Below, one piece after another: positions 46,710 through 56,460 of a stretch of DNA of 64,000 nt. Origin of the DNA: Pseudobutyrivibrio sp. (GTDB taxonomy: Bacteria; Bacillota; Clostridia; Lachnospirales; Lachnospiraceae); NCBI RefSeq assembly GCF_015057185.1, contig NZ_SVEV01000019.1:1-64000 (forward strand). Direction: 5' to 3'. A program made the position numbers and the translations under genes. The notes beneath the pieces were generated by a model that was not told the origin of the DNA, ran no database searches, and was given only the letters and a program-made list of their open reading frames with translations. Position 1 is the first letter of the stretch; every line of letters starts with the position of its first letter.

Positions 46710-47812
46710 GAAAAGGATTCACAACAGGAAGCTGTGCGGCGGCAGCCGCAAAGGCAGCCACATATATGCTGCTGTTTGGACAAGAAAAACATAATATAGA
46801 AATCACCACCCCTGCAGGAGTTATTTTTAATGCAACAATAGTTGATATTAAAAGAGATGAAAAGCAGGTTTCTTGTGCTGTAATAAAGGATGGTGGGGAT
46901 GATCCTGATGTGACAACAGGAGCCCATGTAGTTGCCACTGTTTCCTTGAATGAGCAAGCATGCGAATTTAAGGTCTCAATCGATGGTGGCGAAGGCGTAG
47001 GAAGAGTTAATTTGCCAGGTCTAGACCAACCGGTAGGAAATGCAGCAATCAATCATGTTCCAAGGGAGATGATTGAAAAGGAGGTTACTGAGGTTTGTAA
47101 GCTCCTAGATTTTAATGGTGAAGTGAAGGTTGTTATATCTGTCCCAGAGGGGCGTACACTGGCAGGGAAAACCTTTAATCCTAGACTTGGAATAACAGAT
47201 GGAATATCAATCCTTGGCACCACCGGCATTGTGGAACCAATGAGCAATAAAGCTTTAATTGATACAATTAAAGTTGAGCTTAGCCAAAAGAAAGCCTTAG
47301 GACAAAAATATGTTGCAGTGTCCCCAGGTAATTACGGCTTACAATTTATGAAGGACAATTTTGGGTATGACTTGGATGCAAGTGTAAAATGCTCTAATTT
47401 CATTGGTCAAACAGTGGATGAGGTTTGTGTTTTAGGCTTTGAAGGCATGATTATTACAGGCCACATTGGAAAGCTGGTGAAGGTGGCTGGTGGTATTATG
47501 AATACCCATTCCCATGAGGCAGATGCCAGAGCAGAACTGCTTTCGGCGGCAGCTATTAAGGCAGGCTGTGATTTGGAGGTGGCAAAGAAAATACTTGATT
47601 GCTTAAATACAGAAGAGGCATTACAAATCTTAGATAAAGCAGGATTGATAAAAGAGACAATGGAATTAATCCTAGAGAAAATACTGTTTTATCTTAACTT
47701 TAGAAGCCAAGGTAAAATCCAAATCGAATGTATTTTATATTCAAACGAATTTGGACTGCTGGCAGAGTCTTCTGATGCTAGAAATATGATAGAATATATA
47801 AAGAATAACTAG
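46706..47812 (+). CDS. cbiD: Cobalt-precorrin-5B C1-methyltransferase
   Basis: 368-aa CbiD, the anaerobic-pathway enzyme methylating C1. N-terminal RKGFTTGSCAAAAAKAA is diagnostic; further TTGIVEPMSNKA and GHIGKLVKVAGGIMNTHS are typical. Presence of CbiD together with CbiG and CbiK marks the oxygen-independent route. Confidence 0.95.
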   Translation: MRKGFTTGSCAAAAAKAATYMLLFGQEKHNIEITTPAGVIFNATIVDIKRDEKQVSCAVIKDGGDDPDVTTGAHVVATVSLNEQACEFKVSIDGGEGVGRVNLPGLDQPVGNAAINHVPREMIEKEVTEVCKLLDFNGEVKVVISVPEGRTLAGKTFNPRLGITDGISILGTTGIVEPMSNKALIDTIKVELSQKKALGQKYVAVSPGNYGLQFMKDNFGYDLDASVKCSNFIGQTVDEVCVLGFEGMIITGHIGKLVKVAGGIMNTHSHEADARAELLSAAAIKAGCDLEVAKKILDCLNTEEALQILDKAGLIKETMELILEKILFYLNFRSQGKIQIECILYSNEFGLLAESSDARNMIEYIKNN

Positions 47813-47841
47813 AGAATTATTTGTATAAAAAGGGCAAAAAA

Positions 47842-48600
47842 ATGGTTTATTTTGTTGGTGCTGGATGCGGAGCGGCAGATTTAATCACAGTTCGTGGCAT
47901 GAATTTAATAAAGCAGGCTGATGTGGTTATTTATGCTGGTTCACTTGTTAATCCACAGCTTTTAGAATACGCAAAGTCGGATTGCGAAATATATAATAGT
48001 GCAGTTTTAACCTTGGATGAAGTGATGGATATAACACTAAAGGCTTCAAAAGAAGGTAAAAATGTCGTACGACTTCATACTGGTGAACCTAGTATTTATG
48101 GAGCTGTTCAGGAGCAAATGCATATTTTGGATGAAAACAAAATTGCCTACGAGAGCTGCCCAGGGGTTAGCGCATGCTTTGGTGCCGCAGCCAGCCTTAA
48201 TTTAGAGTATACATTGCCAGAAATCAGCCAATCCTTGATTATTACTAGAATGGCAGGACGTACATCTGTACCACCAAAAGAATCAATAGAAAGCTTTGCT
48301 GCTCATGGAGCATCTATGGCTATTTATCTCAGCGCTGGTATGCTTGAAGAATTACAAAACAGACTTATTGATGGTGGATACTCAGGAAATACTCCAGCGG
48401 CAATTGTTTATAAGGCTACATGGCCAGAAGAAGAAAAATACATTTGTACGGTTGATACACTTGCTTCAACAGGTGAAAAACATGGTATTAAAAATTTGGC
48501 AGTTGTTTTAGTTGGAAATGTGATTTCAAAATCTGGTTATGCATTATCCAAATTATACGATCCTGATTTTGAGACAGCATTTAGGAAGAAAAATGATTGA
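47842..48600 (+). CDS. cbiF: Cobalt-precorrin-4 C11-methyltransferase
   Basis: 252-aa tetrapyrrole methylase with the N-terminal SAM loop VGAGCGAADLITVRG and later HTGEPSIYGAVQEQM, characteristic of CbiF/CobM. ATG at 47842 follows AAAGGG; a TTG at 47821 would add seven residues. Overlaps cbiG. Confidence 0.93.
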   Translation: MVYFVGAGCGAADLITVRGMNLIKQADVVIYAGSLVNPQLLEYAKSDCEIYNSAVLTLDEVMDITLKASKEGKNVVRLHTGEPSIYGAVQEQMHILDENKIAYESCPGVSACFGAAASLNLEYTLPEISQSLIITRMAGRTSVPPKESIESFAAHGASMAIYLSAGMLEELQNRLIDGGYSGNTPAAIVYKATWPEEEKYICTVDTLASTGEKHGIKNLAVVLVGNVISKSGYALSKLYDPDFETAFRKKND

Positions 48601-49519
48601 AAAAAAGATACTTAGAGTAGTTGCATTTACTACAAATGGTAAAAACTTGATAGACAAAATCGCAGGAGATGATAGGTTCATTATTGAATCAAAATCAGAT
48701 GAAGCCTCGCTATCAGAGTGGACAGGTGATTGTTTTAAAATGCATTTACCTATTCTATTTGTAAGCTCTGTTGGAATAGCAGTCAGGACAATTGCACCAT
48801 TTGTTTCTGATAAATTAAAGGATTCTCCAGTAATAGTGGTGGATGAATTAGGACGTAATATTGTTCCGATTTTGTCAGGACATTTTGGAGGTGCTAATGC
48901 ACTTGCATGGGAAATAGCAGAAGTCCTTGGAGCGAATCCTATTATTACGACAGCCACAGATATTAATAACGTATTTGCGGTAGATGTTTTTGCTAAAGAA
49001 AATGGTCTTTTAATCACAGATAAATCCCTTATTAAAAAGGTGTCAACCTTGGCACTTGCTGGGGAAAAATTACATGTTATTGAAAAGGATGGACAAATAG
49101 ATATTGAAGGTCTAAAGCTTATTCCCAAAAGGGTGGTACTGGGAATTGGCTGTAAAAGAGGAAAAACCTTTCAGGAGCTTCATGAATTTATAAATAGATT
49201 TTATGAGGATGACTATCTTTTTAATAATCTATATGCGATATGTTCCATCGATGTAAAAGCTGACGAGGTGGGATTGATAAAGCTAGCTCAGTTTTATGGA
49301 GTAAAATTCCTTACTTTTTCTTCTGAGGAGCTTGATAGCCTTCAGGGAGATTTCTCTAATTCTCAGTTTGTCAAAGAAAAAGTTGGAACGGGAAATGTTT
49401 GCGAGCGCTCAGCTATACTGGGGGCTGGTGAGAAATCATACTTAGTTATGAACAAATACGCTTCAGATGGAATCACCTTGGCTGAAGCAAAAAGAGAAAA
49501 AATTGAATTAAAATGGTAA
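48593..49519 (+). CDS. cbiG: Cobalt-precorrin-5A hydrolase
   Basis: 308-aa CbiG; opens the delta-lactone and releases acetaldehyde in the anaerobic route. Central part FVSSVGIAVRTIAPFV and LSGHFGGANALA are hallmarks; the C-terminal CbiG_C domain has VLGIGCKRGKTFQEL and late NVCERSAILGAG. Start 48593 after AGGAAG. Confidence 0.93.
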   Translation: MIEKKILRVVAFTTNGKNLIDKIAGDDRFIIESKSDEASLSEWTGDCFKMHLPILFVSSVGIAVRTIAPFVSDKLKDSPVIVVDELGRNIVPILSGHFGGANALAWEIAEVLGANPIITTATDINNVFAVDVFAKENGLLITDKSLIKKVSTLALAGEKLHVIEKDGQIDIEGLKLIPKRVVLGIGCKRGKTFQELHEFINRFYEDDYLFNNLYAICSIDVKADEVGLIKLAQFYGVKFLTFSSEELDSLQGDFSNSQFVKEKVGTGNVCERSAILGAGEKSYLVMNKYASDGITLAEAKREKIELKW

Positions 49520-50277
49520 ATAATATGGCAGGACAAATATACATTATTGGAATGGGACCGGGATTTAAATCGATGATGACTGAAGCAGCTTTTTCGGCTA
49601 TGGAAAAGTCTGATGTTATCGTTGGTTATACTGTTTATATAGATTTAGTTAAGGAACATTTTCCTGAAAAGGAATTCTTTACAACTCCTATGAAAAAGGA
49701 GATTGAAAGATGTAGAGCATGCTTTGATTACGCTATTTCAGGAAAGGATGTAGCCTTTATTTGTAGTGGTGATGCAGGGGTTTATGGAATGGCTGCACCA
49801 ATGTTTGAGCTGCTGCCTGAATATACAACAGATAACTTTGGTGAAGAAAATATCACAGTTATTCCTGGTGTCACAGCTGCGATTTCAGGAGCAGCAGTTT
49901 TAGGGGCTCCAATTAATCATGATTTTTGTGTAATCAGTCTTAGCGATTTGCTTACTCCATGGGACAGAATCGAAAAGAGATTACAAGCAGCTATAATGGG
50001 AGATTTTGCCATTGCAATATACAACCCTTCTAGTCACAAAAGACATGACTATTTAAAAAAGGCATGCAGCATTATGCTTGCGGCTGGTGCAGATAAAAAT
50101 AGAGCCTGTGGGTATGTAGAAAACATTGGACGAGAAGGCCAAAGCTATAACACATGCACACTTAAGGAGCTGATGGATACTGAAGTAAACATGTTTACAA
50201 CAGTTTTCATTGGCAATTCTAATAGCAAAATTATTGGTGATAAAATAGTTACACCAAGGGGATATAAGTATGAATAA
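49513..50277 (+). CDS. cbiH: Cobalt-precorrin-3 C17-methyltransferase
   Basis: 254-aa methylase of the CbiH/CobJ type: IGMGPGFKSMMTEAA at the N-terminus, FICSGDAGVYGMA and YNPSSHKR later. Methylates C17 with ring contraction. Two start codons (49513, 49525) are possible and neither has a strong RBS; the first overlaps cbiG. Confidence 0.92.
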   Translation: MVNNMAGQIYIIGMGPGFKSMMTEAAFSAMEKSDVIVGYTVYIDLVKEHFPEKEFFTTPMKKEIERCRACFDYAISGKDVAFICSGDAGVYGMAAPMFELLPEYTTDNFGEENITVIPGVTAAISGAAVLGAPINHDFCVISLSDLLTPWDRIEKRLQAAIMGDFAIAIYNPSSHKRHDYLKKACSIMLAAGADKNRACGYVENIGREGQSYNTCTLKELMDTEVNMFTTVFIGNSNSKIIGDKIVTPRGYKYE

Positions 50278-52348
50278 GGTTATTATTTTTGGCGGTACAA
50301 CTGAAGGCAGAAGATTGGCTCAGGATTTAGCTGAACATGATGTGGTTAGCATTTATTGTGTTGCTACAGAATATGGCAAGGAACCAATTGAGGAATCCAG
50401 CTGTATTCACATCCATTCTGGTAGAATGGATTCAAATGAGATGTTAAAGCTTTACCAGTGCGAGCGACCTGATGCCATTATTGATGCTACTCACCCCTTT
50501 GCAGAGGTTGTTAAGGGAGAGATAACAAATAGCTTAAGGAATTACGAAACTGTTCCATTTTACAGGCTTTCTAGGGAAGAAGATACGGTAGATGTTAGTA
50601 ACTGTGTTTTTTTTGATTCGGCTGTGGATTGTGCTAGAGCACTTTTAAATACAGAGGGTAAAGTTTTTTTAACTACAGGAAGCAAGGAATTGCCTACTTT
50701 TTGTCAGGAGGAGTCCTTAAGAGATAGAATCATCGCTCGAATTCTTCCTAATGATGAGAGTCTAGAAATTTGCAAATCCTGTGGCTTGAAGGGAAATCAA
50801 ATTGTTGCCCTTCAGGGACCATTTTCTAAAATGATGAATATTGCTTTTATGCGCGAGTACGAAGCCAATATTATGGTTCTTAAGGAAAGCGGCAAAGCTG
50901 GTGGAGAGGCAGCAAGGATAGAGGCTGCTAATGCCTGCGGTGCAAAATGCTTTGTAATCAGGCGTCCAAAGGAAGCGCCTGGCACTTATTCTTTTGCTGA
51001 GGTTGAGGATAGGCTTTTTTCTCAGTTTGATATAAAAGAGCGCTTCACAAAGGTTGATGATTTACATTCGGCAGCAGACAAAATCAAAGAAAAAATAACA
51101 CCGGATATTAAATTTAATGTTTCACTAGCAGGCTTTGGCATGGGACATGCCACCTTAACAAAAGAGGTTCAAGAGCTAATAGATGATGCGGACTATATTT
51201 TCGGAGCACCGAGAATGGTAGTTGGTATAGATACTAATGCCAAAAAGTATCCATATTATCTTGCAGAGGATATTATTCCTACAATTCAAAGCCTGTCAGC
51301 AGAAATATCATATGGAATCAAAAATATAGTTGTTCTTTTCTCTGGTGATACAGGATTTTATAGTGGCGCCAGCAAACTAAAAGCTGCATTAATGGAATTG
51401 GAGTATTGCAAGGTTAAAATATTACCTGGCATCAGTACTGTCAGCGCCCTGGCAGCTAGAGCAAATGAGACCTGGCAGGAGGGCTCATTAGTTAGTACTC
51501 ATGGTGTAGAAGAAGCTATATGGATGCCGGAATTGATTCAGTCGGTTTTGCATAATGAAAAAACATTTGCATTGACATCAGGCTCCAAGGACGTCAGAAA
51601 AATTGGCCAAATTCTAATTGGCTTACAGGAGAATAACACTTGTGATTTCAGAATTTTTGTGGGAACAAATCTTTATTCTGCAGAAAAGCTAGAGTGGCTT
51701 ACACCAGAAAAATGCTGGAATTTTGAAAGAGATGGTTTATGTTCTTTGCTAATTAAGAATACTAAATTCACTCCAAAACAATTGTCGCCTGGAATGAAGG
51801 ATGAAGAGTTTATTAGAGATAAGGTACCTATGTCTAAGGAGGAGATAAGGGCTCTTTCAATATGCAAGCTTCTACCTACAAAAGATAGTATTATTTATGA
51901 CATTGGTAGTGGTAGCGGCTCAGTTGCTGTGGAGCTTGCAAGCCTTGATTCATCTGTAAAGGTTTTTGCAGTTGAACTTAAAAATGAAGCATGCAATCTC
52001 ATACAAAAAAATCTTGATAGATTCATGCTGAAAAATGTAGCTGTTATAGAGGGAACAGCTCCTGATTGTCTAGAAGGACTGCCAGTTCCTACCCATGTAT
52101 TTATTGGGGGGAGTGCTGGTCGTTTAGAAGACATTCTTTTAAAACTAAAAGCATATAATTCGCAAATGCGAATTGTTATTAATGCAGTCACTTTGGAGAC
52201 TATAGCTGAGATAAATGCAGTCATCAAAAAGCTTGGAATTGAAAATGAAGACATAATTCAAGTTGCAGTGTCAAAGGCGAAAAAAGCTGGGGATTATTCG
52301 CTTATGCAAGGACAGAATCCAGTATACATAGTGACAATTAATATTTAA
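50270..52348 (+). CDS. cbiJET: Triple fusion: cobalt-precorrin-6A reductase / C5- and C15-methyltransferase
   Basis: 692 aa. Residues about 1-255: CbiJ/CobK reductase (IIFGGTTEGRRLA, DATHPFAEVV, TTGSKELP). Residues about 281-495: CbiE methylase (GFGMGHATLT, FSGDTGFYSGA, PGISTVSALA). Residues about 507-692: CbiT with Rossmann motif YDIGSGSGSVAVELA. Together these reduce precorrin-6A, methylate C5 and C15, and decarboxylate the C12 acetate. CbiE-CbiT fusion is common (CobL); CbiJ added in front is less so. All motifs look intact. Confidence 0.93.
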   Translation: MNKVIIFGGTTEGRRLAQDLAEHDVVSIYCVATEYGKEPIEESSCIHIHSGRMDSNEMLKLYQCERPDAIIDATHPFAEVVKGEITNSLRNYETVPFYRLSREEDTVDVSNCVFFDSAVDCARALLNTEGKVFLTTGSKELPTFCQEESLRDRIIARILPNDESLEICKSCGLKGNQIVALQGPFSKMMNIAFMREYEANIMVLKESGKAGGEAARIEAANACGAKCFVIRRPKEAPGTYSFAEVEDRLFSQFDIKERFTKVDDLHSAADKIKEKITPDIKFNVSLAGFGMGHATLTKEVQELIDDADYIFGAPRMVVGIDTNAKKYPYYLAEDIIPTIQSLSAEISYGIKNIVVLFSGDTGFYSGASKLKAALMELEYCKVKILPGISTVSALAARANETWQEGSLVSTHGVEEAIWMPELIQSVLHNEKTFALTSGSKDVRKIGQILIGLQENNTCDFRIFVGTNLYSAEKLEWLTPEKCWNFERDGLCSLLIKNTKFTPKQLSPGMKDEEFIRDKVPMSKEEIRALSICKLLPTKDSIIYDIGSGSGSVAVELASLDSSVKVFAVELKNEACNLIQKNLDRFMLKNVAVIEGTAPDCLEGLPVPTHVFIGGSAGRLEDILLKLKAYNSQMRIVINAVTLETIAEINAVIKKLGIENEDIIQVAVSKAKKAGDYSLMQGQNPVYIVTINI

Positions 52349-52385
52349 CCTGAAAAGGAACAAAAACAACATATGGGGGCACATT

Positions 52386-53717
52386 ATGGATTATTCAAGA
52401 TTTATGGTAGCCGCAACTAAAAGTGGCAGCGGAAAGACAACAATAACTTGCGGCATACTAGCTGCTTTAAAAGAGAAGGGACTGAATCCATGTAGTTTCA
52501 AGTGTGGGCCAGATTACATTGATCCAATGTTTCATAGAAATGTAATTGGCGTTCCAGCAGGAAATTTAGATACTTTTTTTACAGATGATAATATTACGAA
52601 GTCACTATTTGAAAAGGAATATGAAGGTGATGTTGCAGTAATAGAAGGTGTTATGGGACTCTATGATGGCCTTGGTGGTATAGAGCTTTCAGGCTCTTCT
52701 TACGATTTGGCTAGGGTTTTATCGACACCAATTATTCTAGTAATTAATGCTAAGGGAGCAGGTAGATCAGTGCTTGCTGAAATCAAGGGCTTTTTAGACT
52801 ATGATGAAGAACACTTAATTAAAGGTGTTATTCTAAATAAAACCTCTTTAGCCTTTGGCAAAACCTTGGGAGAATTAATTGAAAAAGAATTTGGCATTAA
52901 ATGCTTTGGTGTTGTTCCAGAAAATAAAGATATTGAATTGTCTAGTAGACATCTAGGATTAGTATTACCGGAGGAAATAAACGAACTAAAGGAAATACTA
53001 GACCAAGAAACAAAAATGATATCTGAGGGAATTGATTTGGAGGCCATTATTGCTTTGGCAAAAGGAGCAGAACACTTAGATATAAATATTGAAAATAATA
53101 ATATCGTAAATACGAATAATGTAAGACTTGCAGTAGCAAGAGACAAAGCATTTTGCTTCTACTATAGAGAGAACCTACAGATGCTAAAAGAAAGAGGAGT
53201 TGAGCTAGTAGAATTCTCCCCTATGGTGGACCATCATCTTCCTGATAATATTTCTGGAATACTTCTTGGTGGCGGTTACCCAGAAAATTATTTAGTGGAT
53301 TTGCAGGGTAATACATTTATTAAACAAGAAATTAAAAAGGCAATGGATCATGGAATGCCTGTTTTAGCTGAGTGCGGCGGATTCATGTATCTATTGGATT
53401 CAATAAAAAACGAAAAAGATAAAAGCTACAATATGGTTGGCGCCATTAATGGAAAAGCAGAGTGGACCGGCAAACTAGTTAGATTTGGATATGTGACAAT
53501 CGAGGCCGATGGATTTGATATTAAGGGCCATGAATTCCACTATTATGATACCGATAATAATGGTTCATCATTTGTTGCTAAAAAGCCAACAGGAAACAGA
53601 AGCTGGCCATGTATGCACAAATCAGGAAGCTCATATATTGGATTCCCACATTTGTATTATCCATCAGCACCTGTTTTTGTAGATAAATTCGTGGAGGCTA
53701 TGAAAAACTATGGATGA
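52386..53717 (+). CDS. cbiA: Cobyrinate a,c-diamide synthase
   Basis: 443-aa ATP-dependent glutamine amidotransferase acting on the a and c carboxylates. P-loop ATKSGSGKTT, FKCGPDYIDPMFH, GGGYPENY and amidotransferase Cys in AECGGFMYL. Thirty-seven bases after cbiJET, overlapping cobT by eight. Confidence 0.95.
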   Translation: MDYSRFMVAATKSGSGKTTITCGILAALKEKGLNPCSFKCGPDYIDPMFHRNVIGVPAGNLDTFFTDDNITKSLFEKEYEGDVAVIEGVMGLYDGLGGIELSGSSYDLARVLSTPIILVINAKGAGRSVLAEIKGFLDYDEEHLIKGVILNKTSLAFGKTLGELIEKEFGIKCFGVVPENKDIELSSRHLGLVLPEEINELKEILDQETKMISEGIDLEAIIALAKGAEHLDINIENNNIVNTNNVRLAVARDKAFCFYYRENLQMLKERGVELVEFSPMVDHHLPDNISGILLGGGYPENYLVDLQGNTFIKQEIKKAMDHGMPVLAECGGFMYLLDSIKNEKDKSYNMVGAINGKAEWTGKLVRFGYVTIEADGFDIKGHEFHYYDTDNNGSSFVAKKPTGNRSWPCMHKSGSSYIGFPHLYYPSAPVFVDKFVEAMKNYG

Positions 53718-54801
53718 AACTAGATACCTATTTGAAGATGTTCTAGAGAATAAATTGTCTATACAGCCATTGGATAAAAAGGCATATACCGAAATGAAAG
53801 AGGCTTGGAATAAAGTATCTAAGCCAATAAATAGCTTTGGCAGCCTAGAAGATTTGCATTCTAAAATTGCTGCTATTCAGGGATTTAAAGCTCCTGATTT
53901 ATCCCACATGCGATTAATTGTTTGCTGTGGCGATCATGGAATTGTTGAGGAAGGTGTTACCCAGACAAGCCAGGACGTTACAAGAATATGCGCCACCAAC
54001 ATTGCAAAGGGATTAACCACTGCAGGTGTTATGGCCAAAAGTCTGGGCATAGACATTGTGGCAGTTGATGTGGGGATTAATTATTCAAAGGAAGTGCCTT
54101 ACACTCTCAACAGAAGAGTAAAATATGGCACATGTAATTTCCTAAAGCAGCCAGCTATGTCAGTTGAAGAGTTTTCAAAGGCAGTTCAGGTTGGTATGGA
54201 CCTTGTAAAAGAAAGCAAGGAGCAGGGATTTACCACTTTGCTTGTAGGGGAAATGGGAATTGGAAATACTACTTCTGCAGCTGTGGTTGCAGGATATCTT
54301 TTAGATTTAAACGCAGAGGCTGTAACAGGTAGAGGTGCTGGCCTTGATGATGAGGGACTTAGTCGTAAGCGCGCAGTAGTTTCTATGGCATTATCAATGT
54401 ACAGTGGGCTTTCACCAGTTGAGATTTGCTCATATTTTGGTGGGCTTGAGCTAGCGGCTATGACTGGAGTTGTGATTGGTGGTGGCCTTTACAAGGTGCC
54501 AATTATAATAGACGGTATGCTTAGCCAGGTTTCAGCCTTGGTGGCGGAGCGTCTCATTGAAAACGCAAAAGACTATTTGATTCCTTCGCACATTAGCAAA
54601 GAGCCAGTGGCTATAAAGCTTGGTAAAAAGCTAAATCTGCCTACTGTTCTCGAAGCAAACATGGCAGTTGGAGAGGGAGCAGGAGCTGTTATGATGGCTC
54701 AACTTTTGAAGCTTACAGACGTTGTATTTCATGATGCTTTGAAATTTGGAGATTCAGGTGTTGAGCAGTATGAGGATTTCTCAAAGGATGATTCAAAATG
54801 A
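53710..54801 (+). CDS. cobT: Nicotinate-nucleotide-dimethylbenzimidazole phosphoribosyltransferase
   Basis: 363 aa; activates the lower-ligand base to its alpha-riboside phosphate. Recognised by CCGDHGIVEEGVT, GEMGIGNTTSAAV, TGRGAGLDDEG and the catalytic Glu in GEGAGAVM. No 5,6-dimethylbenzimidazole synthesis gene (bluB or bza) is in the window, so the base is imported or made elsewhere. Confidence 0.95.
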   Translation: MDETRYLFEDVLENKLSIQPLDKKAYTEMKEAWNKVSKPINSFGSLEDLHSKIAAIQGFKAPDLSHMRLIVCCGDHGIVEEGVTQTSQDVTRICATNIAKGLTTAGVMAKSLGIDIVAVDVGINYSKEVPYTLNRRVKYGTCNFLKQPAMSVEEFSKAVQVGMDLVKESKEQGFTTLLVGEMGIGNTTSAAVVAGYLLDLNAEAVTGRGAGLDDEGLSRKRAVVSMALSMYSGLSPVEICSYFGGLELAAMTGVVIGGGLYKVPIIIDGMLSQVSALVAERLIENAKDYLIPSHISKEPVAIKLGKKLNLPTVLEANMAVGEGAGAVMMAQLLKLTDVVFHDALKFGDSGVEQYEDFSKDDSK

Positions 54802-55358
54802 TTACCTTAATTTACGGTGGAAGTAGTAGTGGAAAATCAGCTTTTGCTGAAAACTATGTATGTGCTTCAAAATGCAAAAACAAATACTATATGGCTACTA
54901 TGAGTGCCAATGATAATGAATCAATAAAACGAGTTAACAATCATAGAAAAATGCGCGCTGGGAAAGGTTTTGTGACACTTGAACAACCAGTAGATATTGT
55001 TGACGCTATTTACGGCATTGATCAAATAGACCAGGGAGATTTTTCCACCGAAGGAAATGACGATATTATTTTGCTAGAGTGTCTATCGAATCTTGTGGCT
55101 AACGAAATGTTTAGAGATGGACTGGTTAACAGCTCTGATTACTGCGTTGCAAAAATAATAGACGATTTAAAAAAGCTTAGTCAGAAGGTTTCTTCAATAG
55201 TAATAGTTTCCAATAATATTTTTGAAGACGGAAGAGAATATGATGCTGGTACAAAGGATTATCTACGAGCCCTAGGCACACTTAATCAAAAACTCAGTGT
55301 TATATCTGATGAAGTTTATGAAGTAGTTGTGGGAATCGGAATTAAAATAAAGGGATGA
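54798..55358 (+). CDS. cobU: Adenosylcobinamide kinase / guanylyltransferase
   Basis: 186 aa: P-loop YGGSSSGKSAFAE and the guanylylated His in NNHRKMR near residue 50, so both activities look present. The segment that in Salmonella CobU reads SNEVGMGIVP is here SNNIFEDGREYD, a divergence in an otherwise conserved loop; a second, small CobU-like gene 770 bp downstream keeps the canonical form. ATGA overlap with cobT. Confidence 0.88.
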   Translation: MITLIYGGSSSGKSAFAENYVCASKCKNKYYMATMSANDNESIKRVNNHRKMRAGKGFVTLEQPVDIVDAIYGIDQIDQGDFSTEGNDDIILLECLSNLVANEMFRDGLVNSSDYCVAKIIDDLKKLSQKVSSIVIVSNNIFEDGREYDAGTKDYLRALGTLNQKLSVISDEVYEVVVGIGIKIKG

Positions 55359-55362
55359 ATAT

Positions 55363-56124
55363 ATGAGAATATTAAAATCAATAGCAGTTGCATTTTCTAT
55401 GTATTCAAGAATACCTATGCCGAGGTTTAATTGGGCATCAGAAGATATGAAATATCATTTGATCTTTTTCCCATGGGTAGGAGCGGTAATTGCAGTAATA
55501 GAATATTTATGGCTTTTGTTTTGTCAGCAATTTGGTTTGACACATACCGTATTTTCAATAATTGTATTAGCTATTCCTATTATAGTAACAGGCGGTTTTC
55601 ACATAGATGGGTTTATGGATACAAGTGATGCCTTATCATCTTGGGGAGACAAAGAAAAGCGACTAGAAATACTAAAGGATTCCCATGTGGGAGCCTTTGC
55701 GATAATAAGGCTTATTACATTAGGATTGATACTATTTGCTGCAATATTGACTTTAAATCTTAATGGCTTTTTGGCTTGGTGTTTTACATTGTTTGCAGTT
55801 AGAGCTGTTAGTGGCATTTGTGTTGTCCGATATAAAAAAGCTAAATCAGAAGGAATTTTAAATACTTCTGCTGAAACTGCATCAGACAAGGTTGTTATGT
55901 TTTGTCTTGCAATACAGTTTATAATTTGTGCAGTTATTGCTGGAATTTATTTTCAGTGGTATTGGACTATAGGTCTTTTGGCTATATTCATTTCGTTGAT
56001 TTATTATATTTATACTGCTTATTCAAAATTTGGCGGAATAACAGGTGATTTGGCAGGATGGTTCGTTTGTATGGCCGAGACCTTTTCGGCTGTGGCTATT
56101 GCACTATATACAGTTTTGAGGTAG
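55363..56124 (+). CDS. cobS: Cobalamin 5'-phosphate synthase
   Basis: 253-aa membrane enzyme joining GDP-cobinamide and alpha-ribazole phosphate. Five to six hydrophobic segments; signature GGFHIDGFMDTSDALSSWG and LKDSHVGAFA. Ends four bases before the small CobU-like gene. Confidence 0.94.
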   Translation: MRILKSIAVAFSMYSRIPMPRFNWASEDMKYHLIFFPWVGAVIAVIEYLWLLFCQQFGLTHTVFSIIVLAIPIIVTGGFHIDGFMDTSDALSSWGDKEKRLEILKDSHVGAFAIIRLITLGLILFAAILTLNLNGFLAWCFTLFAVRAVSGICVVRYKKAKSEGILNTSAETASDKVVMFCLAIQFIICAVIAGIYFQWYWTIGLLAIFISLIYYIYTAYSKFGGITGDLAGWFVCMAETFSAVAIALYTVLR

Positions 56125-56127
56125 AAA

Positions 56128-56460
56128 ATGATTCTTATTGTAGGCGGAAGCTATCAAGGAAAAACAAAATTTGCTAGGAACAATTTCCCGGAGTGTCGCT
56201 ATTTCAATCAATTGCATTTGTTCATTAAAAAAAGATTGCAAGAAGAGAAAAAGCCTATACAGATACTAACAGAAATCAAAGATGCTATAGGTGATGGACA
56301 GTGGGTTATCATTTCAGATGAGGTTGGGAATGGTGTTGTACCTATTGAACAAGAGGATAGAGAATACAGAGATATTACAGGCAAGATTCTCATAGAATTA
56401 GCTGATGAGGCTGAAGAGGTTTATAGAGTGGTCTGTGGTATCGGACAAAGGATAAAGTAA
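56128..56460 (+). CDS. Short CobU-like P-loop protein
   Basis: 110 aa, just over half the length of CobU. P-loop GGSYQGKT (residues 6-13) and a C-terminal segment SDEVGNGVVP...REYRDITGKILIELA...VCGIGQRIK that follows the CobU ending closely, but the central part with the guanylylation His is absent. It could be a kinase-only or regulatory paralogue, perhaps partnering the full-length CobU, whose own NEVG loop is diverged. Within the operon between cobS and cobC, so maintained rather than decaying. Confidence 0.7.
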   Translation: MILIVGGSYQGKTKFARNNFPECRYFNQLHLFIKKRLQEEKKPIQILTEIKDAIGDGQWVIISDEVGNGVVPIEQEDREYRDITGKILIELADEAEEVYRVVCGIGQRIK

